Below are positions 15,923-24,190 of a stretch of 47,352 nucleotides of DNA, one piece after another. The DNA is taken from contig JAQWAS010000001.1 in assembly GCA_028707495.1 (NCBI GenBank), forward strand, positions 112,382 to 159,733, in the 5' to 3' direction. Both the position numbers and the translations under genes were made by a program. The stretch's first letter is position 1. Each line of letters opens with the position of its first letter. Origin of the DNA: Patescibacteria group bacterium (GTDB lineage Bacteria; Patescibacteriota; Patescibacteriia; UBA2591; JAQWAS01). The notes under the pieces are model-generated. The model was given only the letters and a program-made list of their open reading frames with translations. It was not told the DNA's origin and searched no databases.

Positions 15923-18900
15923 TTAAATAGCTTCCTTGGGTTTTTTAGTTAATTGCCAAACCAAGAAAACCATCACTACGATAATTGCAGATGCCCAAGC
16001 AATAGCGCGCGTAATTTCAACTTCTTCTTTAGCTTCGACTGCTGGTAAAATAGAAGAAATAACACGCCGAGCCTTACGCGTAACAATTATATTGTTAGTT
16101 TCATCGTTTTCTTTTTGACGTTGTTCTTGAATTAAGGCTAATTCTTCTACATTTTCAGCTGGTACAATGCGATAACCAATATCAAAATTTTCCATGATTT
16201 CGCCTTCGCCTAATGGGACAAATAAAGGTTCGTTATTGGTAGTTAAGGCATAATTTTCTGGCAATGATCCCCTATCAATGTAGATAATATAATAAGCACT
16301 TGGCAATTCATCAAAGGAATAAACACCATCTTGGTTGACTGTTTGAGTTAACAATAATTCATCTTTACTAAAATTCAAGTTAGTGTCACGATCTAAATCA
16401 ACATATAATTTAACCGTAATATCCTTAATTCCTGTTTCTTCTGAATTGAATTTTCCATCTTGATTAGTATCCATGAAAATCATTCCTCCAATTCTACCCA
16501 AGGGAGTTTCTTCGGCTGGAGCATCATTTTTACGGCCAACAATGCCATAGAGTCCATCAACTTCAGCTGTCCAACCTTGGTAGTAATAATACGCATCATC
16601 TTCTGAGCTTTTAACGGTAGTGATTTTTTCCCAACTTCCCGGTGAATGATAAACATAATGATAGAATTTAACACTTTCGGGATTAATATCATTTTCACTT
16701 AACCAAGATTTGGCTACACTAAACTCTAAAACAGCTTCTTCAATATTTTCATCATTTAAATCGTTTAAGGTGATATTGAAATATTTATAAACTACTTCAT
16801 TATCTTTAGCGACTGATTCAATTTCGGCTGGTTTTTGAGTTTCTGAAGCAATCAAGTTAGACGTGTCGAAACTGTTAGATTTTAATTCCAAAGAAATTTT
16901 AGCTAGACCAGTTTCTTTGGCTGGAATAAATTCTAATTGAGTTGGTCCGGTTGCTTCTTCTAAAACAACATCGGTATCGTCACCACCAATTTCTTCTGTT
17001 TGAACAATTGGTGTGCCAGAATATTGATTAGTATCAGTTGAAACATTGCCAGTAATATCATAGGGCCTAAAGGTGTAATAGTAAATTGTATCAGCTGTTA
17101 AATCAACATCAGTATATGATTCAGCACCTTCAACTTTAATAATTGGAGTTGCGGGAATTTGAGCTAAAGTAGTGCTACGATAAATTTCAACGCCCTTTAA
17201 ATCATCGTCAGTTGGATTCGTCCAGGTTAATAACAAGCTAGTGCCGTCATTGTTGTCTGGATTAATAATTTCAACCTGAGTGACAGCTTCTGGCGCAGTT
17301 TCATCGGCTACTAATGATCGTCTACCGGTCGCTGAATAAGTTTCAACTGTATATGAGCTAGAATAAACATTCCCAGCGCCATCATAACCTTCAGTAGTTA
17401 CAGTTGAATGTAATTCTGTGGTATCCCATTCACAAGTGAAAGGCGCGGTTGTGTCTTCACAAATTTGAACATCATCAACATACCACACAACCTTTTCCAT
17501 ATCAGAAACATTGTCAGTCAAAGCAGTATCATCCTCTAAGTTGGAGTACAAATCAACCTTTTCGCCAATTGGAATACGCAAACTATCAATAGCATCTTCT
17601 TGATAGAATTTTTCATCTACTTCTTTACGATAAATTTTGAATGGCTTATTAAACCCTTGTGGCGGTTTGGGTGGACGCGTATCTTTATAAACCGTTAATT
17701 GCGTATATTCATCACTATCTGTTGATTGACCTAGAGTATCTTCGGCAGCCACATAAATAATGTATTTACCATCAGGTTTGTCTGCATTATCTAATCCTAA
17801 AACTTCTTTAACATCAATCTCCTTTTCAACGCTTGTACTAATTCCATTATTTAATTCATAATCTACCCAATCTAGCATACTTCCATCTTCTGTCTGCATT
17901 TTGAATTTCATTTTTTGAATATTTTGAGAACCCTGAGCTTCAAATTTCAATTTAAATTCGTCATCAAATTTTTGGAATTGATTGGTTAATGCTTGGTTAA
18001 TAGAGATTTTAGGTGGCTGAGGTGTTGCTTCTAAGGTTAATGGATATTCGTAAGGATTAATATTTGTTGCGCCCTCAAAAATAACTGCTTCACCCAATGA
18101 TACTTCGTTAAAACCTTGCATTTTTAAGAACGGTTCCATAGCCACTTGATCAAAAGTGTAAGCCGTTAATCCAATATTAACCGCTGTATTTTCTCCGGCA
18201 GTCACATTTATGCTTTGGCTTTGAGTTGCATAACCCTTAGCGTCAACTATTATCTTGTATTCTCCGGCTGGCCAATAATCCAAGAGTTGACCAGCTTGAT
18301 ATATAGGTAATGAAATTTGACCAATACGTTTATTTAAAATTGTAACATTGGAAAAAACAGTAGAACCATTCTCATCAACAATATTAAATATCATACCCCC
18401 CATTTGGGTTAAATCTGTAGAAGCGCTAGCGAGATCTTTAGCCAAAGCTTTGGGTGTTTGATTTTCAGCTAGTTCTTGAAATTTAACCTGCAAACCATTT
18501 TTAAGTTTTTCTAAAACGTTTGAACTGACTGGAGCTATCACATTCAACTGACTACGAGATTTGAGATATGTGGTTCCATCACCATTTGGGTCTAAAATTT
18601 GAGCTTTTAACTCATAAGGCACAATCGGTGTGGTTCCATAGATTTTATCATTATTATAGGTCTGAATCTTAAATGAAAAATGATATAAAGTATTAATTCC
18701 ATCACTCTCTTTGGTAATAGCTAATGGTACTGATTGCTGAACAGATTCAGCTTTCAATGGAAAGGGTTTTAAATAGGTAACAATATCTGCCCCCGTAAAA
18801 TCACCTAGCAAGGAAAATTGATCGCTTAATTGGTGTTGATAGGCTTCTGTTGGTCCAATCACCCTAGCTTGATAAGTTGTTCCTGTATTAACTGTAATTG

Positions 18901-21244
18901 TATAAAAACCCTGGCTATCGGTCTTGGTAGCACCTATATAATCGCCAGTTGCCACATCGGGTGACCAAATTTCAACTTTCGCGCTATCAACTGGTCTGTC
19001 ATAGGCGTCAAAACAAGTCACTTGTCCACTTAAGGTAATCGGCGTAACTTTTTTAGTTACGGTAATTTGAATAATTTCACCGTCAGCAATATTTTCAGTT
19101 GTGCCAGAAATAGTTACATTACCACCCTTAATAATATCACTAACAGTTGGAATGGTAATGGTGGGAGTTAAAATTTGAGCTGATTTTTCTAGAAGAAAAA
19201 TATTGGTAGCAGTTCCTCCATCAACAATTTTAACTGAAACTGGATCGGAATCCTTGTAACCAGTAGCAGTAACATAAACAGAATAAGTTCCAACCGGAGC
19301 AGTTGGAAGAATTAAAGAACCATTTGCATCGGTAGTAAGATCGGGATTTAATGATCCATTAATATAAAATTTTGCGCCCATGATTGGATTTCCGACTTCC
19401 TTCTCTTTAACCATTACTTCCCATGCGTTCTTGTCGGCTGCTTGAACTGAATAAATATTTAAAAATTTATTTATTAAATTATTAAATAAATTATCAATTG
19501 TCGCAAAAATCAAACTACCCTTTTTAGGCGCCTCCGCTGGACTCAAAGTAAAATTCCAAGTTTTAAGTTGACCTTTTTCAGTTATATTTATTGACACGGG
19601 ATCACTAGTCGCATAACCAGAAGCACTAGCAGATACATCATACGTGCCAAGTTCCAATTTTATTGCATATTTACCCGTTGCATCCGTAGAAGCTAAATTA
19701 GACATACCAGTTAAAACATTGGTATAACTAATAGGTGCCCCTCCAATTAGTGCGCCGGTATTTATATCAGTCACTGTGCCAGATAGTGTCCCAGTGTCCG
19801 TAGGAACGACTTCTACTGGCACTAAACTAAAATCTTGGGTTGTGGTTCCGCCTTTAGTAATAGTAACTTGAACTGGATCGCTAGTGGTATAACCATTGGC
19901 ACTTGCTTGTAGCAAATGATCACCGACCGTTAATAAGAGACTGTACGTGTCAACCTTTATTCTAGCACTCTCAGCCGTTAATGTTTCTGTAATTTGTGCT
20001 CCATCAATTGGCGCGAGAGTCACAGAATCATAAACCGAACCTGTTAATGTCCCCTTCGGAGCCGTAGGTGTTAAGTTGAAATCCTGAACAACGGGAGTTT
20101 TTTCGCTAATAGTTACTGGCACTTCGGCGCTTCTATCAAAACCATCTGCTGAAGCACTTAACATATAATCACCCTCAGGCAGAGATGCAGAATAACTGCC
20201 AACGGTAGTCGTTGCTGTTGTACCTCCCTCTCCAGTTACTGGATTGGCATATAGTATTGAAGCCCCAGCAATTGGCTTACCCGTGGCGCCATTTGTGACT
20301 GTGCCAGATAATGAACCATAGACTATTGGCGTTAAACTAAAATCTTGAACAACAGGAGTTTTTTTGCTAATAGTTACGGGTACTTTGGCGCTTTTATCAA
20401 AGCCATCTGCTGAAGCAGTTAACATATAATCACCCTCGGGCAGAGATGCAGAATAACTGCCAACGGGAGTCGTTACTGTTGTACTGCCTTCTCCATTTGC
20501 TATATTCCTATATTGTATTAAAGCCCCAGCAATCGGTTCACCCGTTTCACTATTTGTTACTGTGCCAGATAATGAACCGGTTGAAGCAGATTCGGTTAAT
20601 TCAACTAAAACAGTTGCCGTAGCGCCAACTATAATTTTAGGTACTGCTCCTTTTTTATCATAACCATCTTTTGAAAAAGTTAAACCAAATGAATCACACG
20701 CCTTGGTAAAAGAAAAATTACCACTGTCGTCGGTGGTGGCTTGAGAAATAAAATTTGCATTTTTATCATTTAAATTAACGATTACTCCACTGATTGGATT
20801 ACCATTGTTGTCAATAACTAGTCCTTCAATACTACCATAGCCACAAGCACTCTCTACTGGTACGTTACCTCCACCCAAACAACAATATCCCTCAGAAAAA
20901 ACATCACTTCCACAACCACACTTCGCAATAATCGTTGAATCAGCGGTACAAACATCTACAATATCAAACTCAGTTGTGGTGGTTGTGTCACCATAAGTTG
21001 CCGTGACCGTGTATGTCCCAGTCGTCGCACTATCTGCCCCTAAATCGACAGTAAAGGCATTACTACTTACAGTTGCTTCAACTGGTGTAGAAACCGGAAT
21101 TTGATGAGTCGGTGGAATTTCAGGTCCGGCCTGAGGATGCCATAAAACTTGGTATCCAATAATTAAAACTATTACCGCTAGACAGACCACGCCCAGGGTA
21201 AAAAAGAATGTTTTTTTAGACATAGGTTCACTTTTTATTAACAT
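15923..21244 (-). CDS. Giant multidomain surface protein, 1773 aa
   Basis: Probable cell-surface protein with a membrane segment at each end (~11-34 and ~1749-1763). After the N-terminal anchor come an Ig-like stretch (~55-97) and a Cys-rich patch (99-134, CGCGSDVFSEGYCC). Six or so carboxypeptidase-regulatory/CnaB-like repeats follow (~137-220, 222-306, 310-393, 398-478, 484-568, 606-690), with another at ~739-820. A fibronectin type III domain (~1316-1410), a PGF-pre-PGF-like domain (~1430-1573) and an SdrD B-like domain with MDTNQDGKFN (~1583-1693) complete it. No enzyme motif is seen, so adhesion or a surface-layer role is inferred. The ATG at 21244 is used here; 21223 (MSKKTFFF) is an equally good start. 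The repeats at 222-393 are nearly identical in DNA. Confidence 0.88.
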   Translation of the reverse strand: MLIKSEPMSKKTFFFTLGVVCLAVIVLIIGYQVLWHPQAGPEIPPTHQIPVSTPVEATVSSNAFTVDLGADSATTGTYTVTATYGDTTTTTEFDIVDVCTADSTIIAKCGCGSDVFSEGYCCLGGGNVPVESACGYGSIEGLVIDNNGNPISGVIVNLNDKNANFISQATTDDSGNFSFTKACDSFGLTFSKDGYDKKGAVPKIIVGATATVLVELTESASTGSLSGTVTNSETGEPIAGALIQYRNIANGEGSTTVTTPVGSYSASLPEGDYMLTASADGFDKSAKVPVTISKKTPVVQDFSLTPIVYGSLSGTVTNGATGKPIAGASILYANPVTGEGGTTATTTVGSYSASLPEGDYMLSASADGFDRSAEVPVTISEKTPVVQDFNLTPTAPKGTLTGSVYDSVTLAPIDGAQITETLTAESARIKVDTYSLLLTVGDHLLQASANGYTTSDPVQVTITKGGTTTQDFSLVPVEVVPTDTGTLSGTVTDINTGALIGGAPISYTNVLTGMSNLASTDATGKYAIKLELGTYDVSASASGYATSDPVSINITEKGQLKTWNFTLSPAEAPKKGSLIFATIDNLFNNLINKFLNIYSVQAADKNAWEVMVKEKEVGNPIMGAKFYINGSLNPDLTTDANGSLILPTAPVGTYSVYVTATGYKDSDPVSVKIVDGGTATNIFLLEKSAQILTPTITIPTVSDIIKGGNVTISGTTENIADGEIIQITVTKKVTPITLSGQVTCFDAYDRPVDSAKVEIWSPDVATGDYIGATKTDSQGFYTITVNTGTTYQARVIGPTEAYQHQLSDQFSLLGDFTGADIVTYLKPFPLKAESVQQSVPLAITKESDGINTLYHFSFKIQTYNNDKIYGTTPIVPYELKAQILDPNGDGTTYLKSRSQLNVIAPVSSNVLEKLKNGLQVKFQELAENQTPKALAKDLASASTDLTQMGGMIFNIVDENGSTVFSNVTILNKRIGQISLPIYQAGQLLDYWPAGEYKIIVDAKGYATQSQSINVTAGENTAVNIGLTAYTFDQVAMEPFLKMQGFNEVSLGEAVIFEGATNINPYEYPLTLEATPQPPKISINQALTNQFQKFDDEFKLKFEAQGSQNIQKMKFKMQTEDGSMLDWVDYELNNGISTSVEKEIDVKEVLGLDNADKPDGKYIIYVAAEDTLGQSTDSDEYTQLTVYKDTRPPKPPQGFNKPFKIYRKEVDEKFYQEDAIDSLRIPIGEKVDLYSNLEDDTALTDNVSDMEKVVWYVDDVQICEDTTAPFTCEWDTTELHSTVTTEGYDGAGNVYSSSYTVETYSATGRRSLVADETAPEAVTQVEIINPDNNDGTSLLLTWTNPTDDDLKGVEIYRSTTLAQIPATPIIKVEGAESYTDVDLTADTIYYYTFRPYDITGNVSTDTNQYSGTPIVQTEEIGGDDTDVVLEEATGPTQLEFIPAKETGLAKISLELKSNSFDTSNLIASETQKPAEIESVAKDNEVVYKYFNITLNDLNDENIEEAVLEFSVAKSWLSENDINPESVKFYHYVYHSPGSWEKITTVKSSEDDAYYYYQGWTAEVDGLYGIVGRKNDAPAEETPLGRIGGMIFMDTNQDGKFNSEETGIKDITVKLYVDLDRDTNLNFSKDELLLTQTVNQDGVYSFDELPSAYYIIYIDRGSLPENYALTTNNEPLFVPLGEGEIMENFDIGYRIVPAENVEELALIQEQRQKENDETNNIIVTRKARRVISSILPAVEAKEEVEITRAIAWASAIIVVMVFLVWQLTKKPKEAI
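20070..20580 (-). repeat. Recent in-gene tandem duplication, ~261-bp period
   Basis: Two copies at about 20070-20317 and 20331-20580 encode the 87-residue units starting GSLSGTVTN. They share long stretches of identical DNA, for example the part coding SYSASLPEGDYML. Other repeats of the same protein are far more diverged. Confidence 0.85.
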
Positions 21245-21283
21245 AGTTTTTTAAATTATATTTTATATTTATTTTTATATTTT

Positions 21284-21383
21284 TTAAAAAAATAAAAACT
21301 CAAAAAAATTATTCAATTAATTTTAAAAAAATTAAATCGAGGCATTTTGAGTTTATGAAATTTATTTTGATTATTTTTAGTAT
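21284..21383 (-). ncRNA. Possible small RNA or attenuated leader (~100 nt)
   Basis: Candidate only. A minus-strand promoter (21390-21418) is followed after ~85-100 bases by an inverted repeat, AAACTCAAAA/TTTTGAGTTT (21345-21354 with 21296-21305), with a long AT-rich loop. The 3' arm runs into a T-rich tract on the minus strand, like a terminator. No ORF lies within. The unit sits upstream of the giant surface protein gene, so it could also be a leader with attenuation. Confidence 0.3.
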
Positions 21384-21389
21384 TATAAA

Positions 21390-21418
21390 ATTATACAACA
21401 AAAATTATAATTCTCCAA
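21390..21418 (-). promoter_or_regulatory. Minus-strand promoter in the gene-free region
   Basis: TTGGAG (21418-21413), 17-bp spacer, perfect TATAAT (21395-21390). The next CDS start on this strand is 21244. Confidence 0.45.
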
Positions 21419-21427
21419 ACCTGAATG

Positions 21428-21436
21428 TGTGGATAA
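21428..21436 (-). other. Single consensus DnaA box
   Basis: The minus strand reads TTATCCACA, the exact DnaA-box consensus. No second box, DnaA gene or dnaN lies nearby, so this is not called an origin. Confidence 0.4.
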
Positions 21437-21469
21437 GTTTTTTAAAATGAATATTCTTAATTTTTAGTG

Positions 21470-21613
21470 TCATTGCGACCCGCCGATTTGGCTTGAAAAC
21501 AATCTCGTACAGTATAGCGTCATTGCGAGCGTAGCGAAGCAATCTCGTATAGTGCTTTAATCTACGAGATTGCCACGGTCGTCCGCCGAGTCGGCGGACT
21601 CCCTCGCAATGAC
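21470..21613. repeat. Palindromic element B1, one full and one partial copy
   Basis: A full copy at 21520-21613 is bounded by GTCATTGCGAG and CTCGCAATGAC. It contains two more hairpins: GCAATCTCGTA with TACGAGATTGC, and GTCCGCCGA with TCGGCGGAC. A partial copy (21470-21519) with the same left end lies directly before it. The right arm, from GATTGCCACGGTCGTC onward, is shared with the element at 44470-44593. The rest of the stretch 21245-21683 holds only the features listed here and AT-rich sequence. Confidence 0.85.
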
Positions 21614-21623
21614 ACGCAAAAAA

Positions 21624-21652
21624 TTGTGAATCATCAAATAAAATGTTATACT
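21624..21652 (+). promoter_or_regulatory. Promoter of the lysozyme-like gene
   Basis: TTGTGA (21624-21629), 17 bp, TATACT (21647-21652) with an upstream TGT, an extended -10. The ATG is at 21684. Confidence 0.6.
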
Positions 21653-21683
21653 AATAAAATATAATTTATTACAACAAAACAAC

Positions 21684-23066
21684 ATGCAAAAAATATCAAA
21701 ACGCATTTTAATTTTAACTCTAATCACAATTCAAATTGTTGCTTTTTTAATTCCATCCTTAACTCAAGCAAGCGATTTTAATCCCGATTATATTATTTCA
21801 GATTTAGACTTGATTGACTTTGACACCATGTCATCAGAAAATATTCAAAAATTTTTAGAAAATAAAAATAGTAGTTTACAAAATTATTATACTCAAGACG
21901 TTGACGGCAAAATAAAATTAGCTTCTGAAATTATTTATAATGCGAGTCAATTAAATGCTATTAATCCAAAAGCTTTGTTGGTTTTATTACAAAAAGAACA
22001 AAGCCTAGTTGAAAATCCCAACCCAACCCAATACAATTATGATTGGGCAATGGGCTGGCACAGACCCGATGGTTCAAACCCTAATGATCCTGCTTTACAA
22101 AAATACAAAGGTTTTGCCAATCAAGTTGATGGTGCAGCGGGTTTATTGCGTTGGTATATTGATAATTATCCAACCTCTTGGTTGAAAATAATTGGTCAAA
22201 GTTATAACATTGACGGTTATACAATTACCCCTTCAAATTTAGCCACTGTCTGTTTGTATAATTACACTCCCCACTATCACGGCAATTATAATTTTTGGAA
22301 AATTTGGCAACGCTGGTATGTTAAAAATTATCCCGACGGATCACTCTTACAAGTTGTAGGTGAACCGGGTGTATGGTTAATTCGCAATGGTCAACGCCAT
22401 GCCTTTTTGTCACGTACAGCTTTCTATGCTAGTTACAGTTCAGGCAAAATTTTAAGTGTTTCATCAAGTGATATTGAAAAATATGACATCGGTTATCCGA
22501 TTAAATTTCCGCGCTATTCACTTTTACGATCACCTCAAGGCACGGTTTATTTAATCACTGATGAAAACATTCTTCGTGGTTTTGACTCTCAAGAATCTTT
22601 CAGAATGATGGGTTTTCACCCCGAGGAAATTATTGATGTCACCGAAGAAGATCTAGCTTTATATTCACAAGGCAAACCGATTACCATTAAAAGCGTTTAC
22701 CCCAATGGAACTTTATTGCAAGATCGACAAACCGGTGGCGTTTATTATGTTAAAGACGCTATCAAATATCCCATTATTGATCGATCAATTTTAGATATTA
22801 ATTTTCCCAACCGTAAAGTTATTTCCGCTAGCGAAGGTGAATTAGACAAATATAAATATGGCGGTTTATTAAAAATTAATGATGGTGAATTGGTTAAATC
22901 AACAGACAGTTCAGCGGTTTATGTAATTGCCCGTGGTCGTAAAAACCCAATTTTATCAGGCCAAGTTTTTAAAGAAATGGGTTATAAATGGGAAAATATT
23001 TCAACGGTGCCACAAAAGGTTTTAGACTTACACGACAATGGCGAAATAATTAAAACCGTTAATTAA
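21684..23066 (+). CDS. Secreted lysozyme-like protein with C-terminal surface repeats
   Basis: 460 residues with a signal peptide (~1-29, ending LTQASDF). The N-terminal domain (~33-205) resembles a lysozyme-like domain recalled from actinobacterial and CPR surface proteins. It has the block INPKALLVLLQKEQSLV, whose Glu may be catalytic, then the sequences DWAMGWHRPDG and GFANQVDGAAGLLRWYI. From ~215 to the end are four repeats of about 60 residues with the pattern DGSLLQ...VWLIRNGQRHAF...Y. These are likely binding modules. Cell-wall cleavage or attachment is inferred. No ribosome site precedes the ATG. Confidence 0.75.
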   Translation: MQKISKRILILTLITIQIVAFLIPSLTQASDFNPDYIISDLDLIDFDTMSSENIQKFLENKNSSLQNYYTQDVDGKIKLASEIIYNASQLNAINPKALLVLLQKEQSLVENPNPTQYNYDWAMGWHRPDGSNPNDPALQKYKGFANQVDGAAGLLRWYIDNYPTSWLKIIGQSYNIDGYTITPSNLATVCLYNYTPHYHGNYNFWKIWQRWYVKNYPDGSLLQVVGEPGVWLIRNGQRHAFLSRTAFYASYSSGKILSVSSSDIEKYDIGYPIKFPRYSLLRSPQGTVYLITDENILRGFDSQESFRMMGFHPEEIIDVTEEDLALYSQGKPITIKSVYPNGTLLQDRQTGGVYYVKDAIKYPIIDRSILDINFPNRKVISASEGELDKYKYGGLLKINDGELVKSTDSSAVYVIARGRKNPILSGQVFKEMGYKWENISTVPQKVLDLHDNGEIIKTVN

Positions 23067-23092
23067 ATAATTTATAAATTAAATATAAATTC

Positions 23093-23893
23093 ATGGCTCT
23101 AGTTTTTTCAGCCGTTACCCCCCATCCCCCAATTTCAATCCCAGAGATTGGTAAAGATAATATTAATCAGATTAAATCTACCATCGAAGCGTTTAAAAAA
23201 TTAAACCGCCAATTAATTGATTTACAGCCAGAAATTATTTTAACCATTTCACCTCATGGCTTGATTTGCGAAAAAGCTTTTAATTTGAGTTTAGCTCAAA
23301 AATATTTTGTAAATTTTCAAGAATTTGGCGATTTCGTAACTCAACTTGAATTTGATGGTAATTTTGAATTTATTCATCAAATTAAAAATAGCCTAGTTGA
23401 TTCAAGTAAAGATTTGCCCTTGATTTTAAATTATCAATCGCAACTTGATTATGGCACTAGCATCCCACTCTATTATTTAACTTTAAAAATAAAAAACTTT
23501 TCTATTTTACCTATAAATATATCTTTGTTGAATCATGCTATGCATTTTAAATTTGGCCAAGCCATGGGTCGACAAATTAATTTATCAACTCTCAAAATAG
23601 CTGTAATTGCTTCTGGTGAACTAGCCCATACTTTGACCCAAGATTCTCCGGCCGGTTACAACGAAAAGGGACAAATTTTTGATGATAAACTAATTAAGTA
23701 TTTAAAAAAGAAAGAAGTTGATAAAATAATTAATTTAGATACTACCCTGGTTGAGGAAGCTAATCAGTGTGGTTTAAAACCATTTTTAATTCTTTTGGGA
23801 ATTTTAGATGGTATCAATTACCAACCAGAAGTTTTATCTTACGAAGGACCATTGGGGGTTGGTTATTTAATGATGAATTTTAAACTAGAATAA
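23093..23893 (+). CDS. Class III extradiol dioxygenase-like (LigB family) protein
   Basis: 266 residues. The start, SAVTPHPPISIPEIG, and the later TISPHG match the LigB-like domain found N-terminal to AMMECR1 (ED_3B type). Possible metal ligands are His11 and His55. The conserved ASGELAHTLT and DSPAGYNEKG blocks near residue 180 are present. The AMMECR1 domain usually fused to it is absent. The family has no established reaction; it is related to Memo, so dioxygenase activity should not be assumed. It lies 26 bases after the lysozyme-like gene, perhaps as one transcript. Confidence 0.82.
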   Translation: MALVFSAVTPHPPISIPEIGKDNINQIKSTIEAFKKLNRQLIDLQPEIILTISPHGLICEKAFNLSLAQKYFVNFQEFGDFVTQLEFDGNFEFIHQIKNSLVDSSKDLPLILNYQSQLDYGTSIPLYYLTLKIKNFSILPINISLLNHAMHFKFGQAMGRQINLSTLKIAVIASGELAHTLTQDSPAGYNEKGQIFDDKLIKYLKKKEVDKIINLDTTLVEEANQCGLKPFLILLGILDGINYQPEVLSYEGPLGVGYLMMNFKLE

Positions 23894-23899
23894 AAATAT

Positions 23900-23928
23900 T
23901 TGACTAAAATAAAAGTTTTTGCTATAAT
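23900..23928 (+). promoter_or_regulatory. Promoter of the GGDEF-fmt operon
   Basis: TTGACT (23900-23905), exact 17-bp spacer, TATAAT (23923-23928). The first gene starts at 23959. Confidence 0.8.
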
Positions 23929-23958
23929 AAATAAAATTAAATATTAACTTTAAAAAAT

Positions 23959-24186
23959 ATGGAACAACAACAAGCCAATCAAATTTTTGATGATATTTTA
24001 TCATCAACGGTTATGAGCACGACTCTAAACTATTCTGACAAAATTAAAATCATAGAAGCTTTATGGCAATTAATCAAAAATTCAAATTTACAAATAGAAT
24101 TTGAAAATTATTTACAAGAACAACAACAATCTAAATCACAATATACATTGGAGGGAATTAAATTAATTTTAGAATTTAAACAATAA
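23959..24186 (+). CDS. Small acidic helical protein, 75 aa
   Basis: No family is recognised. The sequence is predicted to be mostly helical, soluble and Gln-rich, with no cysteine. Its stop is four bases before the GGDEF gene and it follows a consensus promoter by 30 bases, so it is the first gene of this operon. A regulatory partner of the cyclase is possible, from position only. Confidence 0.65.
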   Translation: MEQQQANQIFDDILSSTVMSTTLNYSDKIKIIEALWQLIKNSNLQIEFENYLQEQQQSKSQYTLEGIKLILEFKQ

Positions 24187-24190
24187 ATAT

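Noticed and set aside
16480-16698. A second minus-strand frame within the surface protein gene
   Set aside because: Shadow frame in the same strand of a repeat-rich gene, with no start signal.
21420-21440. Origin of replication
   Set aside because: Only one DnaA box, no dnaA, dnaN or rpmH nearby and no cluster of boxes.
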